Shown here: in pieces, positions 26,726-33,313 of the stretch
How the letters are laid out: every line of letters begins with the position of its first letter
Position numbering within the stretch: the stretch's first letter is position 1
From: Sphingobium sp.
GTDB lineage: Bacteria > Pseudomonadota > Alphaproteobacteria > Sphingomonadales > Sphingomonadaceae
NCBI GenBank assembly: GCA_020446425.1
Contig: JAGRES010000022.1
Location: 35,733-99,732, forward strand
Direction: 5' to 3'
DNA: 64,000 bases
The notes under the pieces: generated by a model
The model's database searches: none
What the model was told of the DNA's origin: nothing
What the model saw: the letters and a program-made list of their open reading frames with translations, nothing else
Made by a program: the position numbers and the translations under genes

Positions 26726-28051
26726 ATGATGACCGAAGAAAGAAACGAGCGGCAGGCACTGCCGACGCGGGTTGCATTATTATCAATAGCGGGCTTCTGG
26801 GCCTTTTATTTCCTGATCATAACCGTTCGGGCGATGCTGTTCGGGTTTGACCATCAGCTCGAAATGATGGGGCGCCGCCTGATCGTGGTGAGCGTCTGTG
26901 CGTTCGTCACCTACCTTTTCTATCTGATATTGAGGCGTCAGTTCCTGGCGTCCATCAGGCGCACCATGGTCATCGCCGCCCTGCTCGCCTTGCCCGCATC
27001 GCTCATTCATTCCACCGTCAATTATATGGCCTTCAAGGAAATCGAGGCCCGAATGGCGGCAAAGATGAAAGAAAAGGAAAAGAAAGTCGTCGTCATTGAT
27101 GGGAAGCGCGGTTCGGTGAAGGTAACGCAGAATGACCGTCACATAGAAATAGGCGGTGATGCGCCAGAGCCAATACACGAGCCGATACAAGAGTCAGCAC
27201 ACGCTGTACCCCCTCCGCCGCCGCAGCCGCCTGTCCCTCCAGAAGCCGGCAACGTTTATATTCAGGTCGGCGATGTCGAGCACGAAAGGGAGAAGCCGAC
27301 ACTGGTCGGCATCCTGGATTATGGGGTCAACAGCTATTTCTTTTTCGTTGCCTGGGCCGCGCTGTATCTGGCCCTGTGCTATGCTGCGGAAACGCGGTTG
27401 CTGGAGCGCAGGACGGCACGGTTTCAGGCCGCCGCGCGGGAAGCCGAGCTGAAGGCCTTGCGCTATCAGGTCAATCCACACTTCCTGTTCAATACCCTCA
27501 ATTCGCTGTCGTCGCTGATCATGACGGCCAAACCGGCCGAGGCGGAAAAGATGATCATGAACCTGTCGAATTTCTTCCGCGCGAGCCTGGCCGCCAACCC
27601 TGTCGAGGATGTGACGCTTGAAGAAGAGATCGACCTTCAGCGCCTGTATCTGGACATTGAAGCCGTCCGCTTTCCCCGGCGCCTCAAGACCGAAATCAGC
27701 GTGCCGGACGATCTGAAACTGGTATGCGTGCCCGCCCTCATTCTTCAGCCGCTGGTCGAGAACGCGATCAAGCACGGCGTTTCGCAGGCGAAAGAGCCTG
27801 TCACGGTCTCCATTCGCGCGCGTGAAGATTCACATGGTCTGGTGCTGTCGGTCGAAAATAGCGGATATACAGCTGGCGATGCCATAAGCGGGGATTCTGA
27901 TCGCCAGAATGGAATGGGTGTGGGCCTGCAAAATGTACGGGACCGGTTGGCTGCACGCTTCGGCGACGATGCGTCATGCCGCTGGGGGCCTATGCCGGGC
28001 GGCGGCTTTGGCGTGACCATCTACATGCCGGTGATCCGCGATGGGTGCTGA
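26726..28051 (+). CDS. LytS-type sensor histidine kinase
   Basis: 441 residues. Four transmembrane helices are visible (about 12-36, 50-70, 78-98 and 190-212). A variable loop between helices three and four holds a Pro-rich stretch followed by VYIQVGDVE. The His_kinase domain (PF06580 type) has the phospho-acceptor His in QVNPHFLFNTLNSLSSLI, followed by a HATPase domain with LVENAIKHG and GMGVGLQNVRDRL. It overlaps the LytTR regulator gene by 11 bases, so the two form a pair. TATAAA ends five bases before the ATG, suggesting a leaderless transcript. Confidence 0.93.
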   Translation: MMTEERNERQALPTRVALLSIAGFWAFYFLIITVRAMLFGFDHQLEMMGRRLIVVSVCAFVTYLFYLILRRQFLASIRRTMVIAALLALPASLIHSTVNYMAFKEIEARMAAKMKEKEKKVVVIDGKRGSVKVTQNDRHIEIGGDAPEPIHEPIQESAHAVPPPPPQPPVPPEAGNVYIQVGDVEHEREKPTLVGILDYGVNSYFFFVAWAALYLALCYAAETRLLERRTARFQAAAREAELKALRYQVNPHFLFNTLNSLSSLIMTAKPAEAEKMIMNLSNFFRASLAANPVEDVTLEEEIDLQRLYLDIEAVRFPRRLKTEISVPDDLKLVCVPALILQPLVENAIKHGVSQAKEPVTVSIRAREDSHGLVLSVENSGYTAGDAISGDSDRQNGMGVGLQNVRDRLAARFGDDASCRWGPMPGGGFGVTIYMPVIRDGC

Positions 28052-28781
28052 CGCGGTGCGTACGCTCATCATCGACGATGAGCCGCTCGCCATCGAACGG
28101 CTGCAGATATTGTGCGCGCAGATAGCGTCAATCGACCTTGTGGGTACAGCCAATGACGGCGACGCCGCGCTGCGGATGGTAGAGGCTCTGCGGCCAGAGC
28201 TGCTGCTGCTGGATATCGCCATGCCCGGCCTCGATGGCTTGGGTGTTGCGCGCGCGCTCGAGAAATTGGGTGTGCGGCCCGCCATCATCTTCTGCACCGC
28301 CTATGACAATTTTGCGATAGAAGCGTTCGATGTCGCGGCCGCAGGATATCTGCTGAAGCCCGTTGCGCTGGAAAAACTGGAGCGCGCGGTTGAACGGGTG
28401 AAGGACCGTATTGCTCAGCCCGCCGAAGAAGCCGCGCCGGAAAGGCAGGACTGCGTCTCCGAATTCTGGGTGCCGCACAAGTCGGAAATGATACGGATCG
28501 ATGCACAGGATATCGACCGGATCGAGGCGGAACGCGATTATATGCGGCTATATGTCGGCAAGCGCAGCTATTTGATCCACCAGACGATTACCGAGCTGGA
28601 ACGGTGCCTCGATCCGGAACAGTTCATCCGGGTGCATCGCTCCAATATCGTGCGGCGCGACCTTATCGAAAAGCTGTCGCACGATGGCATGGGTGCGTGG
28701 CACGTCAGCCTCAAGGGCGGCACCAGCTTGCGTATTGGGCGCACCTATCTCCCCAAGGTGAAAGCGATAGCGGGCCGGTAA
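28041..28781 (+). CDS. LytTR-family response regulator
   Basis: 246 residues. An N-terminal receiver domain (about 6-125) has the acidic pair IIDDEP, phospho-acceptor Asp in LLLDIAMPGLDG, and Lys in YLLKPV. A LytTR DNA-binding domain follows (about 150-245) with IEAERDYMRLYVGKRSYLIH and QFIRVHRSNIVRRD. Such regulators bind pairs of short direct repeats. The kinase is upstream and overlapping. A shared motif before the kinase gene and before the convergent urcA suggests at least two targets. Confidence 0.94.
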   Translation: MGADAVRTLIIDDEPLAIERLQILCAQIASIDLVGTANDGDAALRMVEALRPELLLLDIAMPGLDGLGVARALEKLGVRPAIIFCTAYDNFAIEAFDVAAAGYLLKPVALEKLERAVERVKDRIAQPAEEAAPERQDCVSEFWVPHKSEMIRIDAQDIDRIEAERDYMRLYVGKRSYLIHQTITELERCLDPEQFIRVHRSNIVRRDLIEKLSHDGMGAWHVSLKGGTSLRIGRTYLPKVKAIAGR

Positions 28782-28814
28782 ACCGGCATTCCAAGGCGAC
28801 CGGTCGCGGCATAT

Positions 28815-28849
28815 AAAAAACCCCCGGGCAGCAAGGGACAGCCCGGGGG
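28815..28849 (-). terminator. Rho-independent terminator of urcA
   Basis: A perfect 9-bp GC stem (CCCCCGGGC 28821-28829, GCCCGGGGG 28841-28849) with an 11-base loop is followed, on the minus strand, by six T residues (A-run at 28815-28820). The polarity therefore serves urcA and not the plus-strand regulator. A second stem (28855-28860 with 28874-28879) lies between it and the urcA stop. Confidence 0.9.
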
Positions 28850-28882
28850 CATTCGCCAGCACGTGTCGGGTGCGCTGGCAAA

Positions 28883-29260
28883 TCAGCGGGAAACCTGTTT
28901 GATCTCCATGCGGTCGGCGGGGCGATTGGCGGTGAGGGCTTGACCCTTTTTATGTGCAGCGACAGCCATTTCGATTTGCGGACGGACAGCATTGAGCGCC
29001 ACCTTGCGGCATTCCCTGGCCCGCGCATTCATTTTTATGTCGCGCGAAAATGCGGGACATACCCTGCGCGCTGCACGTTCTACCCGCGTTTCTAGTTTGT
29101 CGCGACCTTCGCTAGTCGCCAGATCGAGGTCGCCATAATGGACCTCCGCCGTCGGCAGTTTCGCATCAGGCTCGCCAGCCGTGGCGGCGCCAGCCATGCC
29201 GAGCAAAGCGACAGCAGCAAGGCCACTCATGCCAGCCCTGCACATAATCCTGTTCAACAT
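28883..29260 (-). CDS. UrcA family secreted protein
   Basis: 125 residues. A signal peptide (MLNRIMCRAGMSGLAAVALL, then to about ATAGE) precedes a UrcA domain: VHYGDLDLATSEGRDKLETR then AARRVC and a second cysteine in ARECRKVAL, likely a disulfide. UrcA proteins are abundant in sphingomonads and caulobacters and have no established function. AGGAG lies six to seven bases before the ATG. It has a strong promoter (29376-29405) bracketed by repeats, and a dedicated terminator, so it is a well-controlled single-gene unit facing the LytTR regulator. Confidence 0.87.
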   Translation of the reverse strand: MLNRIMCRAGMSGLAAVALLGMAGAATAGEPDAKLPTAEVHYGDLDLATSEGRDKLETRVERAARRVCPAFSRDIKMNARARECRKVALNAVRPQIEMAVAAHKKGQALTANRPADRMEIKQVSR

Positions 29261-29344
29261 TCTCTACTCCTGTTTCTTCCCGAAGCCTGCCGGCCGGACC
29301 GGTCAGCGGCGATGGAAATAAGTGTAGAGTCCAATGCTGGTTAG

Positions 29345-29433
29345 GGCTTATGTGCTTCGATAAGTGGCCGGGCATATTATATCGGCGGAGAAATGGCGCG
29401 ACCAACGGCTTATCTGCTTCGACGAACGTCAGG
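29345..29433. repeat. Direct repeats bracketing the urcA promoter
   Basis: The 16-mer GGCTTATGTGCTTCGA at 29345-29360 recurs as GGCTTATCTGCTTCGA at 29407-29422 (15 of 16 identical, 62 bases apart). One copy lies just upstream of the -35 box and the other just downstream of the predicted start. The upstream copy merges with the 29418-29433 motif shared with the kinase promoter. The arrangement suggests paired operators or looping. Confidence 0.6.
29376..29405 (-). promoter_or_regulatory. Promoter of urcA
   Basis: On the minus strand TTGGTC (29405-29400), an 18-base spacer and a perfect TATAAT (29381-29376). A start near 29369 gives a leader of about 109 bases before the urcA ATG at 29260. Confidence 0.7.
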
Positions 29434-29463
29434 TAGAGCGCTTTTGGAGGCTGGCTACTTCTG

Positions 29464-30225
29464 TCAGGGCCGCCTTATACCATAGTCGATTCGTATCCCG
29501 ACCCATTCCCCGATCAGGGTGCGCCCGCCTTTGCGTGGTGGCCGTACGCGGAATTGCCATGACGCCTGCAGCACGGCGTTTGCGATGCGCGACCCGGCGG
29601 GATATTCACCGATAATCACGCACTGGTCGACCCGATATTCCGGCTCCGTCTTGCAGGCGATGAGGCCCCATCCCGGCCCGCTCGCGGTCGAGAGATAGCC
29701 TGCCAGCTCTCCATCTGTAGGCTCCCGATACCACTGCGCAGCGTAAAGCGGTTCGCCATTGGGGCCGGTGCCGCCCATCAGCGGGGTATCGCCGGGAACG
29801 CCTGCAGCGGATGGACCCATCATCCGTTTCGCAGGTGCGGGCGGTCTGGGCCGCTCTGGGATCTTCGATATGTCCATCGCGGCCAGCATGTCAGGCGACA
29901 TGGGAATCAGCGACGGTAGTGTGACGGCCGGTCTGGGTTCTTCCTTGTCGGGTGGCGTGGGTGCCGGCTGCGGCTTTTGCAGCGGCTTTGCCTCCTGCGC
30001 CGTGTCGCTGTTCTGTTCCTCTTCTGGCGCGGGGTCGGGCCCGATGTTGAAGGTCGTCAGCGCGGGCTGCGTGCTCTGCTGGCCGGAGCGCGTCGTCTTT
30101 CCGAGCGTCAGCAGCATGAGCACCAGCAGCGCCTCCAGCGCCAATGCAAGGACCAGCCCCGTCGCGCGGCGGCCAGAATGTCCGTTCAACCGTGCACGCA
30201 AAGTGGCGGAGAAATTGCCGGTCAT
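29464..30225 (-). CDS. Membrane-anchored TonB-like periplasmic protein
   Basis: 253 residues. One N-terminal transmembrane helix (about 22-41) is followed by a Pro/Glu-rich linker (about 60-135) and a compact C-terminal domain (about 155-253) with TGPNGEPLYAAQWYREPTDGELAGYL split by a turn, two cysteines (LIACKTEPEYRVDQCVIIGE) and QASWQFRVRPPRKGGR. The plan of anchor, Pro-rich spacer and C-terminal domain is that of TonB, and the ending resembles TonB C-terminal domains. No ExbB/ExbD genes are adjacent, so I treat it as TonB-like of unknown role. Confidence 0.7.
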   Translation of the reverse strand: MTGNFSATLRARLNGHSGRRATGLVLALALEALLVLMLLTLGKTTRSGQQSTQPALTTFNIGPDPAPEEEQNSDTAQEAKPLQKPQPAPTPPDKEEPRPAVTLPSLIPMSPDMLAAMDISKIPERPRPPAPAKRMMGPSAAGVPGDTPLMGGTGPNGEPLYAAQWYREPTDGELAGYLSTASGPGWGLIACKTEPEYRVDQCVIIGEYPAGSRIANAVLQASWQFRVRPPRKGGRTLIGEWVGIRIDYGIRRP

Positions 30226-30262
30226 ATGCGCTGGTTAGAACGATATGGGCGCATGGCCTCTC

Positions 30263-30949
30263 TTACTTCTTGATTCCGAACAGCTTTGCCTTTTCCTCTT
30301 CTGTCATCTCTTCGCCTTGGGGATAGAGCGCGTCCTTGCTTTCATAGACGCGGATCACGGCAGGGCGGGCCGCCATTGTTTCGAACCAGCGCTTTACATT
30401 GGGGAAGTCGTTCAGATCCTGCTTTTGCGCTTCATAGGGCACGGCCCAGGGGTAGGTCGCCATATCGGCGATAGAATATTCACCCGTGACATAGTCTCGC
30501 CCCTCGAGCTGCCTGTCGAGAACGCCATAAAGCCGCGCTGTTTCATTGACATAGCGGTTGATGGCATAGTCGATTTGTTCCGGTGCATAGCGGTTGAAAT
30601 GATGATTCTGACCCAGCATCGGCCCAAAGCCTCCCATCTGCCACATCAGCCATTGCATCGCCTCGTTGCGGGCGCGTGTTTCTTTCGGCAGAAATTTTCC
30701 CGTCTTGTCCGCGAGATAGACGAGAATCGCGCCGCTCTCGAACACGGTGACGGGTTCGCCGCCATCGGCGGGGTCGAGGTCGCGGATGGCCGGAATGCGG
30801 TTATTGGGTGAAAAGGAGAGGAAGTCAGGCTCGAATTGCTGGCCCTTGCCGATATTCACCGGGAACACCTTATGTTCCAGCCCGGCCTCCTCGAGAAAAA
30901 TGGAAACCTTGAGCCCGTTGGGGGTCGGCCAGCTGTGCAGTTCGATCAT
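30263..30949 (-). CDS. Glutathione S-transferase, YfcG/Nu-like
   Basis: 228 residues from the ATG at 30949, preceded by GGAGACAAG; the longer open frame overlaps the radical SAM gene. An N-terminal thioredoxin-like domain begins MIELHSWPTPNGLKVSIFLE, with the glutathione-contact FESGAILVYLA. The C-terminal helical domain has YAPEQIDYAINRYVNETARL and YSIADMATYPW. The pattern fits YfcG/Ure2p-type GSTs, which act as glutathione-disulfide reductases. The native substrate is unknown. gshA at 11296 supplies the first glutathione step. Confidence 0.88.
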   Translation of the reverse strand: MIELHSWPTPNGLKVSIFLEEAGLEHKVFPVNIGKGQQFEPDFLSFSPNNRIPAIRDLDPADGGEPVTVFESGAILVYLADKTGKFLPKETRARNEAMQWLMWQMGGFGPMLGQNHHFNRYAPEQIDYAINRYVNETARLYGVLDRQLEGRDYVTGEYSIADMATYPWAVPYEAQKQDLNDFPNVKRWFETMAARPAVIRVYESKDALYPQGEEMTEEEKAKLFGIKK

Positions 30950-31010
30950 ATGCTTGTCTCCTCGATTCCAGCCTATGTAGGCAATGTTCCATTGGATCGC
31001 CAGAGGTGCA

Positions 31011-32078
31011 TCAGAACAGAGAAAGCTGGTCTCCCCGCGGCGGGCGAAACAGGTCCGTGCGCAGCGAGAGGCGCTTCTGCTCAATGCCATAGCGCGCCAT
31101 CGCCTTTTTGAACCGCGCCCGGAACAGCTCGCCCCATATGCCCTGCACGCGCATGCGTCCATGAAAGCGCGGATCATTATCGCGCCCGCCCTTCATCTCG
31201 CGGATAATGTTCATCACCTTGCCCGCGCGATCCGGATAGTGCGCGTCCAGCCAGGCGCGAAACAGCGGCGAGACCTCATGGGGCAGGCGCACGATCATGA
31301 AGTTGACGCCGATAGCGCCCGCCTGCGCCGAGCGTTCCACAATCGCCTCCATCTCATGGTCGGTGATGGCGGGCACGACCGGGGCTATATTGACGAAAGT
31401 CGGCACGCCCGCCTGCGTCAGCATGGCGACGGCGGCAAGGCGCTTTTCCGGATGTGGCGCGCGCGGCTCCAGCGTGCGGGATATCGCTGCTGTCAGACTG
31501 GTGACCGACATGGCGACCGCTGTCAGGTTGTCCGCCGCCATGGGGCCGAGCAGGTCAAGATCGCGCACCACGCGATTGGATTTGGTGGTGATGATGAGTG
31601 GATGGCGGCACTCGGCCAATATTTCGATGCACTGCCGGGTGATCCGCCACTGGCTCTCTATGGGTTGATAGGGGTCGGTGTTGGTGCCCATGGCCAGCGG
31701 CGCGACCTTGTAATGCCGTTTTGAAAGTTCCTGGCGCAGCAGTTCCGGCGCACCCGGCTTGGCGAACAGCTTGGTTTCGAAATCAAGGCCGGGAGAAAGG
31801 TCATGATAGGCATGGCTGGGCCGGGCGAAGCAATAGATGCAGCCATGCTCGCAGCCACGATAGGCGTTGATCGAGCGGTCAAAACCGATGTCGGGGGAAT
31901 CGTTGCGGGTGATGATCCTGCGCGGCTTTTCGATGATTACGGTTGTACGAAGGCGTGGCAGCTCGCCATCTACCTCCGGCAACGCATCCAGCCAGTCGCC
32001 ATCGACCTCCCGCTGCGGCAGGTTGAAACGCATGCTGGCGTCATTTTCAGTGGCACCGCGGCCCTTGATCGTTCCCAT
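31011..32078 (-). CDS. SplB-like radical SAM protein (PA0069 family)
   Basis: 355 residues. The radical-SAM iron-sulfur motif is CEHGCIYC near residue 76 (C-x3-C-x2-C), followed by the SAM-binding barrel with TKSNRVVRDLDLL and VNIAPVVPAITDHEMEAI. This family is related to spore photoproduct lyase but its substrate is not established. A LexA-type box lies 11 bases before its ATG, which suggests a DNA-damage role. The GST gene follows 61 bases downstream on the same strand. Confidence 0.88.
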   Translation of the reverse strand: MGTIKGRGATENDASMRFNLPQREVDGDWLDALPEVDGELPRLRTTVIIEKPRRIITRNDSPDIGFDRSINAYRGCEHGCIYCFARPSHAYHDLSPGLDFETKLFAKPGAPELLRQELSKRHYKVAPLAMGTNTDPYQPIESQWRITRQCIEILAECRHPLIITTKSNRVVRDLDLLGPMAADNLTAVAMSVTSLTAAISRTLEPRAPHPEKRLAAVAMLTQAGVPTFVNIAPVVPAITDHEMEAIVERSAQAGAIGVNFMIVRLPHEVSPLFRAWLDAHYPDRAGKVMNIIREMKGGRDNDPRFHGRMRVQGIWGELFRARFKKAMARYGIEQKRLSLRTDLFRPPRGDQLSLF

Positions 32079-32088
32079 TCAACAATGA

Positions 32089-32103
32089 GAACATAAAGAG
32101 AAC
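32089..32103 (-). promoter_or_regulatory. LexA (SOS) box of the radical SAM gene
   Basis: Plus strand GAAC-ATAAAGA-GAAC, read on the gene strand as GTTC-N7-GTTC, the direct-repeat LexA box known from alphaproteobacteria. It lies 11 bases upstream of the ATG, within a possible TTGCGA-17-TCTCAT promoter whose start would fall at the ATG. Confidence 0.7.
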
Positions 32104-32134
32104 ATATTCGCAATCTGTTTTCAGGATATGGCCG

Positions 32135-32164
32135 GGGGTGCAACTGCAGCCGCCGTTGCACCCC
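32135..32164. terminator. Hairpin downstream of the 32177 gene
   Basis: A perfect 10-bp stem (GGGGTGCAAC 32135-32144, GTTGCACCCC 32155-32164) with a 10-base loop lies 13 bases past the stop of the secreted protein gene. No T-run follows on either strand, so termination is plausible but unproven. Confidence 0.5.
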
Positions 32165-32176
32165 TCGGAACCAGCG

Positions 32177-32614
32177 TTATTTCAATATGGCTTCGCGAAC
32201 CATCATGTCGCCCAGCACGGTCCTGATCGAACTGCGCGCGGCCTGTTCCTGCGATGCCTTGGAGAGCGACCCCCAGATCTTCTTGCCGATCTCATATTCC
32301 TTTTCCGTGGAATGGTCGAAAGCGGCCATATTCTTATATTCCGTGGCCAGGATCAGGTTGGGTTCTCCCTTGCGCGGGTCCATGACCATCAGAACCTTGT
32401 AGCTCACTATATAGCCGGCTTTTTTGAGAGCTTCCTGCTGCTCTTTCCAGGGCCCGGCAAGCCATTCCATATAGTCGTCAAAATGTCCGTCGACCGTCTG
32501 GATCATGCCGAAATCCCAAACGGTTCCTTTATCGTAGGAGGGGCCTTCTTCGGCGGCCAATGCCGGAGCTGCCCATAGATTCAAAGCAGCAATCAGTGTC
32601 AGTATATACCGCAT
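32177..32614 (-). CDS. Small secreted protein of unknown function
   Basis: 145 residues from the ATG at 32614, preceded by GGGGAG; the longer open frame covers a 5' hairpin and is not credible. A signal peptide (MRYILTLIAALNLWAAPALA) is followed by an alpha/beta domain: TVWDFGMIQTVDGHFDDYMEW, a helix, VLMVMDPRKGEPNLILATEY and helices with many Lys/Glu. The strand-helix order loosely resembles dimeric alpha-beta barrel or NIPSNAP-like proteins, but I cannot assign it. It has its own 5' hairpin (32636-32656) and downstream hairpin. Confidence 0.7.
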   Translation of the reverse strand: MRYILTLIAALNLWAAPALAAEEGPSYDKGTVWDFGMIQTVDGHFDDYMEWLAGPWKEQQEALKKAGYIVSYKVLMVMDPRKGEPNLILATEYKNMAAFDHSTEKEYEIGKKIWGSLSKASQEQAARSSIRTVLGDMMVREAILK

Positions 32615-32635
32615 AGCATAACTCCCCTGTTCAAC

Positions 32636-32656
32636 GGGCACCGGTAATCGGTGCCC
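32636..32656 (-). promoter_or_regulatory. 5' leader hairpin of the 32614 gene
   Basis: Perfect 8-bp stem GGGCACCG (32636-32643) and CGGTGCCC (32649-32656) with a 5-base loop, 22 bases upstream of the ATG and just ahead of the GGGGAG ribosome binding site. A TTGTGC-17-TACCCT pair further upstream could be the promoter. The stem may stabilise the mRNA or act as a regulatory element. Confidence 0.45.
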
Positions 32657-32784
32657 TCGCACTGCCGAGGATGGAGCGTATAATATTGATGCCCGAGACT
32701 CGCCCGGCGCGCACAGGGTATGGGGAGTCGAGATATTGCACAATGTTAACCATTGCGCCGGTGGCTAACCCGCTGAGAAGCCCT

Positions 32785-33312
32785 CTATCTTTCCTTGAGG
32801 CGCGGCATCAGCTCGACGAAATTGCATGGTTTGTGCCTGATATCGAGCTGGGATGCGAGAATGCCGTCCCACCCGTCCTTCACTGCGCCGGTGCTGCCCG
32901 GCAGTGCGAAGATATAGGTCCCCTGCGCCACACAGGCGCAGGCGCGGGACTGGATTGTCGACGTGCCGATCTTCTGAAAACTGATCAGCCTGAAGATTTC
33001 ACCGAAACCGGGGATATCCTTTTCCGAGACGCGGCTGAGCGCTTCGGGCGTTACGTCGCGGCCCGTCACACCGGTGCCTCCGGTGGTGATGACGCAATCT
33101 ATGTTGGGGTCGTAAATCCATGTTTCCAGATGGCGGATGATCAGGTGAACATCGTCCTTTTCGATCACGCGCGCGGCGACTTCATGCCCCGCTTCCAGGA
33201 TGCGATCGACCAACGTATCGCCGGACCTGTCGTCAGCCAGCGTGCGCGTGTCGGAAACGGTCAGAACGGCAATACGGATGGGGACGAAGCTGATCGTCTC
33301 GTCTATCGGCAT
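32785..33312 (-). CDS. moaB: Molybdenum cofactor protein MoaB/MogA-type
   Basis: 175 residues, one MoCF-binding domain. Landmarks are [17 protein letters not shown] at the N-terminus and the conserved [18 protein letters not shown] followed by [20 protein letters not shown]. The family adenylylates molybdopterin or is its MoaB homologue. The ATG lies one base from the slt stop, so it is coupled to the upstream slt gene. No other Mo-cofactor genes are in the window. Confidence 0.93.
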   Translation of the reverse strand: MPIDETISFVPIRIAVLTVSDTRTLADDRSGDTLVDRILEAGHEVAARVIEKDDVHLIIRHLETWIYDPNIDCVITTGGTGVTGRDVTPEALSRVSEKDIPGFGEIFRLISFQKIGTSTIQSRACACVAQGTYIFALPGSTGAVKDGWDGILASQLDIRHKPCNFVELMPRLKER

Positions 33313-33313
33313 C

